DNA of 64,000 nt from Okapia johnstoni (Eukaryota > Chordata > Mammalia > Artiodactyla > Giraffidae). A program made the translations under genes and the position numbers. Below the pieces are notes generated by a model. It was not told the DNA's origin. It searched no databases and was given only the letters and a program-made list of their open reading frames with translations. Below, piece after piece: positions 11,101 to 23,100 of this stretch. The stretch's first letter is position 1. Every line of letters starts with the position of its first letter. The DNA lies in the NCBI GenBank assembly GCA_024291935.2, contig CM044316.1:5076501-5140500 (forward strand). The letters are read 5' to 3'.

Positions 11101-14100
11101 CACAGGCCCCTCTGTCTGGAAGAGGCCTAGGTGAGGCCCAGAGTCAACCCAGAGCCTCCCACCTCACGGCCTGGGCCTCCTCCTCTAGGGACACTGTGCC
11201 CTGGGGCTTCTTCCTATTCGGGACCCATCACATCTCCCTGCCACCCTCAGGGGACCCTGGGACCCAAAAGGGCAAGGCTTTGGGATCTGAGAATCCGGCT
11301 TCAAATCACTTGCCCTCTCTTTCTCAGTCTCTGCCTGCCCCCTTGGGGTTTACGTGTGGGAAGGATCTGCCTATGGGAAGTGGAGGTATCTCTTTATCCT
11401 GTCTTAGCAGTTCTGGGGAAATGGAGCATATTAGGGTTCAGAAAGAGCAAGGCAATGCAGCTATATCACAGTGATATAAAAATGCGACACCCCTAGGGAC
11501 TTCCCCAGTCATCCAGTAGCTAAGAATCTGCCTTCCTGTGCAGGGAATGCAGGTTCAATCCCTAGTCGGGAAACTAAGATCCCACATGCTTGGGGCAACT
11601 AAGCTGGCACATGGGCAACTACAAAGCCCATGAGCTACAGTGGAAGATCCCACAGGCTGCAACTAACAACAGATGCAGTCAAATTAAGAAAAAAAAAATT
11701 GTAACATTGCTAGACCTATTATAGGGTGAAGGATTAAACTTGACCACAGAGAGGTCTGGCCTTTGCTCTCTGCTCCTGGGTAGTTGAAGACCTTGGAAAT
11801 GCCTTTGTTTATTTCAGGCCTTGGGCCATAGTGGGTATCTATGCCAACAGTGTAATTTAGGGTGGAGTGTCTTGGCTCAGTCTCTACAGCGACTAGAGAT
11901 GGGGGTCAGCCACAGGGCAGTCAGCTTTATCTGTATGAGCCCCAGCATAAGCCCTCGACGCAGAGGCTTGGGGAGCAGCCCTGGTTGGCAGTACACCATG
12001 CATGTTGTCATGCGCTAGTGCTGGGAGAAGCAAGCACTGTCCACGCGACTCCACAGAGAACGGACGCTAGGAATCCCTGTGCTTGGAACTCTCCTGGATG
12101 CTGCCCCATGCACCTTTTCCCTTTGCCAAGATTGCAATTTGTGTCTTTTTGCTGTAATAAACTGTGAGTATAGTAGCTTGCAGTGAGCTCTGAGTACTTC
12201 TAGTAGATAATCCAACCTGAACATGTTCTTGGGGACTCCTGATGTTGTAACTGGTGTAAGAAGTGGGAGGAATCTTGTAGATATTTCCTAACTTTGCACC
12301 TACAGATGCATGTCTAGAACTCTTGTACACACTGCAATGCTGAGAAACAACAAATGCCCTACATGCCCCAGAGAAGATGGGTAAAGTGACATATGACACA
12401 GCCAAGAGTAAATAAATCTGTAGCTGAACAGAAAGGATCAGGAACATGTAGCTGAACATCTACATGGAATACTGGACAGCAAGGCAAGGGAATGAGTCAC
12501 AGCCACACTCAGCAGCCAGTGACAGCACAGACAAGGACACTGAGTGGCAGACACCGCACTTGAGCAGCACACTCTGTGATTCCACTGATGGAATCACAAA
12601 ATGGGAAAAGCCTGTCAGCTGGCGGATTCAGGGCAGTGGGGACACTGGGGAGGGTCAGGGCTTGGTCTGCATCTAGATATAAAAGGATATAAAAACAATC
12701 ATCATGCTGCACACCCATGACCTGTCACTGCTCTGTGTGCTAAAACTCAGAGGACAGGACTTATATGGAGCCAAGTGTATGGGGCCAACTGGGAAAGACA
12801 CTCCATGAGCAGGCAGGGAAGGAAGCAAGTTGCTGGATTCCCCAACAGAGGGCATCTCTCTGAAGTTTTCTGTAAGTCTGAAATTTTATTGTAAGAAAGA
12901 TCTTTGAACACATGTAAAATCACATGCATGGCCTGGGACCAGGCACCCACACACAGGTAGAGAGAAAAGATGGTTCTCACAAGAACTGTAAAGGAGGATT
13001 TGCACAAATATCTGAAACTTCCAGACCCTCCTTCTATCTGTCCTGGGTGATCTGCTCGAGCCCTCAAAAAAACAGGAAGATATTCATGCCTCTGTTGTGT
13101 TTGAGTTTATAACAGTGGAGTGAACGGTTTCCTGACCAGAAACAAGAATATATGTGAAAATTTAAACTAGGACCATTAATAGTAGCCACAGAGAAGCTTC
13201 TCAGGGTCCAGTCACTGAAAGGACTTGGCAATAAGCAGAGACCCACCTCTTGTTACTATGGTGGGGTTGTCGTGCTCGGCCTGGGCAACTGCATGGGACA
13301 GACACTTGGGTGTTGTGGAGGGGGGGTGGTCTTCGCCCTGGTGACCTTGCAGCCTCCAGGTGTTATCTTAAAAGACCCAAAGTGTTAAGTATTAGTCCTT
13401 CAGTTGTGTCTGACTCTTTGTGACTCCTGTGGACTGTGGCCTGCCAGTCTCCTCTGTTCACGGAATTCTCCAGGGAAGAATATTGGAGTGGGTAGCCATT
13501 CTTTTCTCCAAGGGATCTTCCCGACCCAGGGATTGAACCCGGGTCTCCCGCAATGCAGGCAGATTCTTTACAATCTGAACCACTAGGGAAGACCCCAAAG
13601 CCCCCTCTAAACAGAGAGCAGAGTGTCATTCCATCTTCAACCACAAGGGGGAGCCATAGACAGAGCCTTCTAGAAATGGATGGGGGCTGGTGAGCCTCAG
13701 GACAGGGGCCTGGCCCTCCAATCCTCTCTCTGTGCAGTGGAAGGAATCGCTGTGCTGCTTCACAGGCCTTCACAGGGAAGTGGGTGCTCAGCACAGGGCA
13801 AGGCCCACACAGAAGAGGACGTTGCTCCACTGTCTGGTTGCTTCAGAGACTCCCCAGCTGGGGCAGAGGCCCCTTCCTCAAGCAGCCTCAATGGTGGTTC
13901 AGCCCTGTGCACTCAGCCCACCTCACCAGAGGTACAGGTGCTAATATAATAGTCTGTGGATTTATTTGTATATGTATTAGAAAGACATCAGCTTGCAACC
14001 ACAGTAAAAATACATATTAAAGTTTCCTTTTCAAAGTGTATCCAAATAAAAAAAAGAAAGTGTCCGATAAGATAAACATTAAACAAATAGTGGGTCTGGG

Positions 14101-17100
14101 GGCTGGCAGGAGCATGGGTGATGAAATGGCTGACATGGCCACGCACGTGCAGGGTCATCAGTGAAACCTCCTACCTTCCATGCTCCCACACCCTCCACGG
14201 CTCCTGACTAACCCTGCGGGCACGACCTGCTCCTAAGCCCAGTGTCTGATGCCCCCACCATGGCCCTGCCTGCTGGCTCTGTCCCCGTTCTGCCCCACCA
14301 ACCTTGCCTGTTTTCTGAGCTCACAGCCCCTCCAACTGCCCAGCTTCTGCACATGCTACTCCCTCCAGCTGCAATCTCCCTTTCAGCTAACTCACCCTGC
14401 ATCTTAATGCCACCCCCACCAGAAAGCTCACTCTGATTTCCCCAAGTGTGCCATGCATAGCCACTTGCAAGCCATGACAGCAGGGACAACTGTTCACACT
14501 GGATTCTCAGTGCCCGGCAAAGAGACTGATACCCAACAGACACTCAATCAGTGTTCACGGATAGATGCGAGATGGTGGGGAGAGGGAGGCAAATTGGCCC
14601 TCCCGGGGTGGTGCGGACAGACTCACCCATGACCTCCAGCTGCACGTGCATGAAGCTCTCGGCCTCGTCCTGGAGGGTGCTGTGTGACCGCAGTGGCACC
14701 GGCAGAAAGCCGTACACTTCCTTGTTGCAGACGTACATCTGGACCTCTGGGGCCAAGGAAACAACGATGAGAATTGAACACAGAGCAGTAAGGCCGCAGA
14801 AGCAGCCTCCTAGCAGCAGCATTAGCCTCATTGCCCGATGTGGGGCCGGGGCATAAATGGGTCCAGCTATTCCCAGCAACTGGCAGAGACCACCCCAGCA
14901 CTCCATCCGGGAACTGGAGTCAGATGAGGGGTTCACAGTGCCAGGCGAGAAGACAAAAAAACCCTCCAGAACTGTTAATAAGCACGTTGCCGGGTACTGA
15001 CAGCCCTGCAGGCTTCCATGACAAAGCAAACCACAAAATGGTGGGTGAACAGTAAATAGTCACATTTATGCACAGAAATGAGATGCAGTTGGACAAACCA
15101 TGAATATCATTACCTCTGTGTTTGTCCTTCTCTGAATAGTTAAAAAAATTTTTTTTTGAATGGTTTAAAACTTTATAACAAGTATATGTCTTTTTCTAAA
15201 GTGATAATCCCAACGAAAATGATTTTAATTCAAGGTGTGTGGGTGCTAAGTGGCTTCAGTTGTATCTCACTCTTTGAGACCCCATGGACTGTAGTCCATC
15301 AGGCTCCTCTGTCCATGGGATTCTCCAGGCAAGAATATTGGAGTGGTTGTCATGCCCTCTTCGAGGGGATCTTCCCAACCCAGGGATTGAACCTACATCC
15401 CCTAAGGCTCCTGCATTGCAGACGGATTCTTTATTGCTAAGCTACCAGGGAAGCCCTTCGTTAAAGGGCTGGATAGTAAATATTTAGGTTTGTGGGCCAA
15501 ACTGCTCTATCTCAACAACTCAAGTCTGCCTTCAGAATGTGCCCAGAAAGGGCATGGAAGCTCTGCACCCCTCGCCACACCTTGCCCCATGCATCTCTTC
15601 CTGCAGGTTGTTCCTGGCTTATATACACTTTTATAATAAATAGTAACCTAGTGAGTAAATGAGTTTCCTGAGTTCTGTGAGCTGCTCTTGCAAATTAGCA
15701 GAACCCAAGGAAGGGGCTGTGAAACCTCTGATTTCCATTTGGTCAGAAGCATGGGGGCTTCCCTGGTGGCTCAGTGGTAAAGAATCTACCTGCAATGTAT
15801 GCAGGAGACGCAGGAGATGTGAGTTCTATCCCTGGGTTGGGAAGATCCCCTGGATGAGGAAACGGCAACCCACTCCAGTATTCTTGCCTAGCGAATCCCA
15901 TGGACAGAGGAGCCTGGCGGGCTACAGTCCATAGGGTTGCACAGTCAGACACAATTGAGCAATTGAGTATGCAGTAGAAACACAGGTGACAACTTGAACT
16001 TGTGACCAGCATCTGAAGCAGGAGAGGGGTCAGTTTTGTGGGCCTGAGACCTTAACCTGTGGAATCAGATGCTATCTCCAAGGAGATAGAGTCAAAATTG
16101 AAATAGAATTGACCTGAATTGTCAGACACCTTGCTGGTGTCCTAGAATTGCTGGCTGGCATGGGAAATTACCCCATCTCCAACATACACACACAGGAGTT
16201 GGATCCTAGAATCCAAAAGACATTCTAGCTTGTGTCCATATGAGTACAGATGGTGGGCTGGATTTGGCCCATGGGCCATGAGTTGCTGACCCATCTTTAC
16301 AATAAGTGACAAGTCAGCATTCAGTGTTCTCTTTCTCTTAAAAAACATTTTTTTTTGCCCTAAGTATACAATTAGAGAGCAATTATGCTCAACTATAGAT
16401 AATTGGAAGAATATAGGAAAATATCAATAAGGAGGTCTTAAAGACCTGGGGAGTGAAGTCACCCAGCAGAGCCACAGCTGGAGAGAGAATGGGTCCTGAG
16501 GATATCACCTGAACACCTGGACACAGCTGCACCTGAAGTCATCGCTGTACTCTGTAGTGCTGGTTCTGTGAACCTTCTGTGGGCTGAGAATTGGTCCCAA
16601 AGAACCAGACAGACACCCTATGATGGCAAATCCTCTGTGGGCTCACCTGCCTGCTTGCAGGAGAAGGCAAAAACAATGATGTCATCAAAGGACCAGGTGT
16701 AGTCAGGGTGCGGAGGGTAGAAGGCCAAGTTCCTGGATGCTGCCTTCCGCAGGTCGATCAGGAAGGTCGAGTGCACCATGGGGACTGCAAAGCAGCCCCG
16801 GCGGTCCCGCTTGCGGATGGGGATGTAGGCAGGCGTGCGCTTGTAGTAGCCCTGTGGGGAGTGGAGGCAGAATTCTGCGTGGGGGTCCCTAAAGGGCAGG
16901 CTGGAGACCAGGACAATGGGAGGCCCAGAACACCTGGAGAGTAAGACCAGGTGTCAGCTTCTGGATGCAGTGGGCATTCCCTGAGTGCAAAGCTCTGGGG
17001 AGGGCCAATCAGTCTCCATCCCCCAAACCTCAGTCGCTGGGCAGTGGCAGAGAAACACAGGGAAATAGTCACTCACAGACCCAGATCAACACTTCCGATC

Positions 17101-20100
17101 AGAAAAGGCAGCATTTGGGAAGGGAAATTAAAAAGCTGAAAAGGGACCATATACTTGAGATTCTTTGATTTTAAAATTAAACACCAGAAGCGGGACTTCA
17201 AAAAAGTCAGGAGGAATCTTTTAGAAGTTCTAAAAGCTTCTGAAACAATCTGGAGTTGTTATCTCTCTTCCTTGTACCCTTTACTAATTGGAACTGTTAG
17301 CATATAAATTTAGACTTCTACAAATACTTTAAAATATAGACACCACTGAATTATTCACTTTTAAAATGGTTAACTTTATATTCTATGAATTATATATCAA
17401 TTCAAAACAAAAAGATAGGAAGAGATAGGGTAGGTCAGCATCCTGGCTCTAGCTACCCCCTTCCGGTGGCACAGCCCTGCTCCCACCTGTCCCTCACCCC
17501 CTCTCGCTTTCCCTACAACCCCACCCTTAACTCTGGGGTGGGACAATCAGAGCCTAGCATTTTCGTGGCTTCAGTAATTGGTTCAGGTGGAGAAGGAGAT
17601 GGGACAAGGTTCAATCAGAATGAACTAGCTGAATGCTGCTGGAATTATTCCCAGGAGTTTGAAAATGAAGTCACTCAAGGGAAGGAGGAAGAAGAATGTT
17701 AGCTGAACACATGGATCAAGCCATGCCTGAAGTCCTATCCTCGCACTACCACATCATAGCTATGTTTGCATAGGCAAGTCACTCCCCCTCTCTATTTGTG
17801 TTTCCGCCTCAGAGTATTGGTGGCTGGGGGCAACGGGTGGGGTGGCAACAATCGTAGACCATCCCCTAATTTAAGAATTGTCACAACAGTGTTTATAAAA
17901 TATTCACAGATAAGGCAGCATGGTAATGAGCTAGATTTCAAACCCAGCCCCTACTTGCTCTGTCCAGCCCCCACCACCCCCAGGCCCCTGTCCTACCCCA
18001 GCAGCCCCCTGACCTGGGATGTCATCCCACACCAGAAGTTGGAGTACGCAGCCCGGGAATCCAGCATGGGGGCCACCACCGTCTTGTTCTCTGAGATGAG
18101 CAGGGTCAGTGTGTCAGGGTTGAGGATCAGGTTGTCGGCGTCCACAAACTGCAAAATACCCAAGGGCATGAGCATGGGCCATCAGAGTCAACCTGGGCTG
18201 GCATCGGTATGGGCCAGCAGAGTCACCTGGGCTGGCATCAGTGTGGACCAGCAGAGTCACCTGGGCTGGCATCAGTGTGGACCAGCAGAGTCACCTGGGC
18301 TGGCATCTGTGTGAACCAACAGAGTCACCTGGGCTAGGCCATGGCTTGGAACAGCTGGGGCCGAGGCCAGAGTCCCGGGGGCCTGGGGTACCCTGAGTAG
18401 CACACGCGTCCTTGGAAGCCCCTGTGCTTTTCAACAGACAGCTCTGACCTGTCACCAGCAGAGTTACAATCACATGATTAAGTACACTACACGGCAAGAG
18501 AAGGGGTGGGCCACACGGCACACAGCAATACAAATGGGTCCCACGAACAGTGCTGGTGAGACCCCAGAAGTGACAGCGGGTGCACCACGTGGCTCCATTT
18601 ATGGGAACTTTCAAGATGGGCAGTGCTGGTTGACGAGGAGGACGGTTGGGGCAGAAGCCACCTCTGCAGGGAGGGGCCGGGAGGAAGACAGTTTTTTCTA
18701 TGTAAGTTAAACGCCAACCAAAAAATTTGTAAAAATATGATCTTTACGTAAGGTTCTTTTTTTCCTTTAACACTTTGAGTATTGGAGTAAAAAGATGATC
18801 ACTTGTTTGTGGCAACTGGAAGGAAATTCACGAACTCACATACAGGGTCATCATGGGGGTGGTGCGCTTGTTGGGCCTCCCCAGAAGGCCACACGGCAGA
18901 GTTGTTCATCACACAAGCTGGGAATGACTCAGGAGTCTAGTGGTGGAGAATCAGCTACAGAAACTCTGGCCCTGTCCCATTGTCTGGCTACAGGGTTGAG
19001 ACAAGTGAAAATCAAGCAACAGAAAACAGGTAAGGATCTCTCTATCTCCCGGGATGTGAAAACACACAGATCACAGTACATCACAGAGAGCTGTCAGGAG
19101 GTGGGATTCTTGGTTTTTCTTTTTTTTTTTTTAAGGCATCTGGTCCACAGAACACGCTCTCTGTTACCCATGCAGGGTTTTCAGAATGCTCGAATCATTT
19201 ATGCAAACAGCAAACACTAGAACACCAGCCTTCTCCAGCAACATGGGGATGGCATTCCACAAGGCACGGCGCAGCTGGAGATGGGAGGTGGCTGCCCCTT
19301 GGGACAAACCGTGCAGTCCTGTTATATTCCCCGCGCAGCCGCTGTGGACATTTGAACCTGTGACCTTGGAATATACACTCAGTGAAAACGGCCGGAACAG
19401 TCTGGTAGTTTCTCAGAAAGTAAAACATCAAGTTACAGTGAGTTCACTCAGAGATACAGACTGAGGAAACTGGAAACATGGGCTTGAACAGATGTTTGCA
19501 CACCGTGTTTAGCATTATCCACAGAAGCCAGACACTGGAAACAACCACGTGTCCATCAGCGGAGGAAAACAGAACATGACTCGGCCGTGAAGAGCAGTGA
19601 AGCAGGGACACACGCTGCAACATGGGTGAACTCGGAAAACACCAGGTTGAGTGAAGTCAGACCGCATAGTTTATGAAATGTCCTGAACAGGCCAATACAC
19701 AGAAACATTCAGCAGATCACTGGTCACCAGGGACTGGGAGAATCGGGAGTGACTGCTCACGGGCACTGGGTTTCCCTTGGGGATGATGGAAGCTAGTTTT
19801 GGAACCAGACAGAGGCTGTGGTTGCAAAACATGATGAACGTACTAAACGCCACTGATCTGTACACTTGAAAAGGGCTAATTTTATGTTATGTGACTTGTA
19901 CCTCAATTAAAAAAACACAGCCAGAGAGTGAGTCTCTCTAGGAGGTGAGATTACAAGGTATGTTTTTTTTTTTCTTAGGCTAATTCTTACTGTTTCTTGT
20001 ATATTTTCTTACAAGTAACACCCACACCCACAGTATCCATAAAAAGAGAAAGAGGGCTTTTTAATAATTTTCAAACACTAGGGACTTCCCCGGTGGTACA

Positions 20101-23100
20101 GTAGATGGGAATCTGCCTGTCAGTGCAGGGGGTAATGGGTTAGATCTCTGGCCCGGGAAGGTTCCACGTGCCATGGTGTAACTTGGCCTGTATGCTACAA
20201 CTACTGAGCCTGCACGCCCTCGAGCCCGTGCTCCGCAAAGAAGAGCAGCTCCCGCTAGCCGCAACTAGAGAAAGCCTGCAGGCAGCAGTGAAGACCCAGA
20301 GCAGTCAAAGTCAAACAAATAAATGCACGTACTCAGTCACTCAGTCCTGTCTGACTCTTTGCAACCCCATGGACAGTAGCCCGCTAGGTTCCTCTGTCCA
20401 TGGAATTTTCCAGACAAGAATACTGGAGTGGGTTGCCATTTCCTTCTTCAGGGGATCTTCCCAACCCAGAGATGGAACCTGGATCTCTTGAGTCTCCTGC
20501 ACTAGCAGGCAGATTCTTTACCACGGCACCATCTGGGAAGCCCCAAATAAACCCATAAAATTATTAAAAAAAACAAAAACACTCAACAAACGATTTCACA
20601 TTCCAATACGGATTACCAAAGCCCTCAATTACAAAAATACATCGGTGTGTCAAAAGCTGCTTTGAGTTCTGAACCAGATCCCTGAGTTCCACCCAGGTTT
20701 GCTGAGGGAAAAAAGTGAAAACCGGCTAACCTCAAACCATGAAAGCAAAACCCAGGGAGGCAAACAAGGTGGCCCTGGGCTGGATAGTTCCAGGAGGTTT
20801 GAGTCCCACCTCTGTCCCTCACTGGTTCTGAGATGCCACTCGCAGGCTGTCACTTCTCTAAGCCTCCATTTTCCCATCTAAAATGGTCTGATAAGGCACC
20901 AAGTCACAGGGCTCCTAGGAGGAGCCTGTTACCTCCTTCCTCCTCCCAGGAGATGGCTCTGTCCTCCCCACAACACTCACGCCAGGATGTAAGGTCCTTC
21001 TGGCATCCAAACATCTGACAGGGACTGTTCTCTCAGCCTCAGAACACCTTCTGAAGCCACAGCCCCATACCAGTGCCCACCCTGGGCTCCTGCTGCCCCT
21101 ATTCCTGCCCAATCGGCCCTGCCCCCATGGCAGCCACAGGGACTTCTAAAAATCAGAAATCAGAACCAAACCCTCCCCTGCTCACACACCCTCCATGGCT
21201 CCCCATTACCCTCAAAGTAAAAGCCACATCCCTCTCTTGGCCTGTATAGTCCAGCCCCCACCCACCACTTCAGCATCACCCCCTCCATCACTCCACTCTG
21301 GCTACACTGGCTTCCTAGCCAGTCCCTGAATGTCCCAAACTTGCTTCCTGCTCTCTTAGCTCTGCCTCAGACATCGACCCCCAGCTCCCACTGAGCCTGG
21401 CTCCTCTGCTCCTTCAGATCTCTGCTAGGGCCCCCTCCTAAGGGAGGTCCCCAACAACTGGTACCTGGGACTGTGACCTTATTTGGAGGCTGGGTCTCTG
21501 CAGATGTAATTAAGGTGGAGTTCATCCCTCCTATGCTGTTGGTGGGAATGTAAGTCGGTGCAGCCACTATGGAAAACTATGGAGACTCCTCAGAAAACTA
21601 AAAATAGAATTACCATATGATCCAGCAATCCCAGATCTGGGCATATATCCAGACAAAACTCTAATTCAAAAAGACACGTGCACCTCTATGTCACAGCAGT
21701 ACTGTTCACAACAGCCAGGACATGGAAACAACCTACATGTCCATCAACAGAAGGATGGATAAAGAAAACATGTATATATACCCAATGGAATACTACAAAC
21801 GAGATAATGCCATTTGCAGCAACATGGATGCAACTAGAGGTTATCATACTAAGTGAAGTAAGCCAGAAAGAGAAAGGCAAACACCATATGATATCACTTA
21901 TATGCAGAATCTAAAATATCATACAAATGAACCTGTTCTATAAAACAGAAACAGTCACAGACTTTGAGAACAGAGTTGTGGTTGCCAAGAGGGAGGAGGG
22001 GTGGGGGTGGGAGGGACTAGGGGTATGGGATTAGCAGATGTCAACTATTATACATAGGATAAACAAAAAGGTCCTACTGTATAGCACAGGGAACTATATG
22101 CAATACCCTGTGATAAACCATGATGGAAAAGAATATAAAATAAACAAATAAAACAGATCGTCCAGGACAGCCACTAAGCCAATGTATCACAACTATGGAA
22201 GCCCATGTGTTCCAGAGGCCGTGCTCCACAAGAGAACCCACTGCAATGAGGAGCTCGCGCACTGCAACTAGAGAGTAGCCTGCACACAGTGCAGCCAAAA
22301 CAAATTTTTTTAAAGAGAAGGAAAAGATCAAAGCTTGGGGTCTGATGCATAGATGGGAAACCACCATAGGCACTGTTAGTCTGGCATTATTACATTCAAC
22401 CTCCACAGAGAGTTAATCTCAGTGGTCAGTGCCCCCCTGCCCATCGCACCAAGTGAGGGGACCACGCCTGGCCAAGGGGCCAGGCTGAAGGAGCTCACAG
22501 AAGACTCGTGATCTGTGGGCATGTATCCCAATATTGCATTCAAACCTCAACCAGCCCCTTCCTGCCAGGGGCCCAGGAGGGGGAAGTGAAAGTCAGGGGT
22601 CAGCAGCTCAGTGTCGCCAACATCCCCCAGCCCCCACCCCATCCTTCTGCTTCTCGGAGTCACCCAGAGGTCATCACTGTGACTGTGCAGAGATATCAGA
22701 TCACTGGTGGTGGTGATAAACGGGGAGATGAACAACTGTCCAACCACAGGGGACATAAAACCCACTCACTTCTGATGATTAAGAACCGAGGTGGCCTCTA
22801 GGATCAAGACCCAGCTCCTCCACTAACCAGCTGTGTCACCTCTGACAACTCACTTCCCCTCTTAGAGTCTCAGTTTCCCCCTCTGTAAAACGGGGTTAAG
22901 GTTGGTCTCTGAATCCCGCTGCTCCGCCTTCCCTTGGAGACCCCAGACCTTCAGCTGGGGACCCCTGGATTGGGTGGCCAAGAAACTCACCAGGATGTAA
23001 TCAGCCCACATATCCCGGGCTGATTTCAGAGCCGCCTGGCGCAACTTCATGACATGCTCGTAGCGTGAGTCAGACCAGTGTTTGGGGCCCTCCTCATCTG

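Noticed and set aside
10866..11474. Plus-strand 202-aa open frame in COLGALT1 intron 6
   Set aside because: No recognisable domain, partly in repeat sequence, no splice or promoter support.
18168..18338. CRISPR-like direct repeats
   Set aside because: Contiguous 34-bp tandem units with no spacers in a mammalian intron; a minisatellite.
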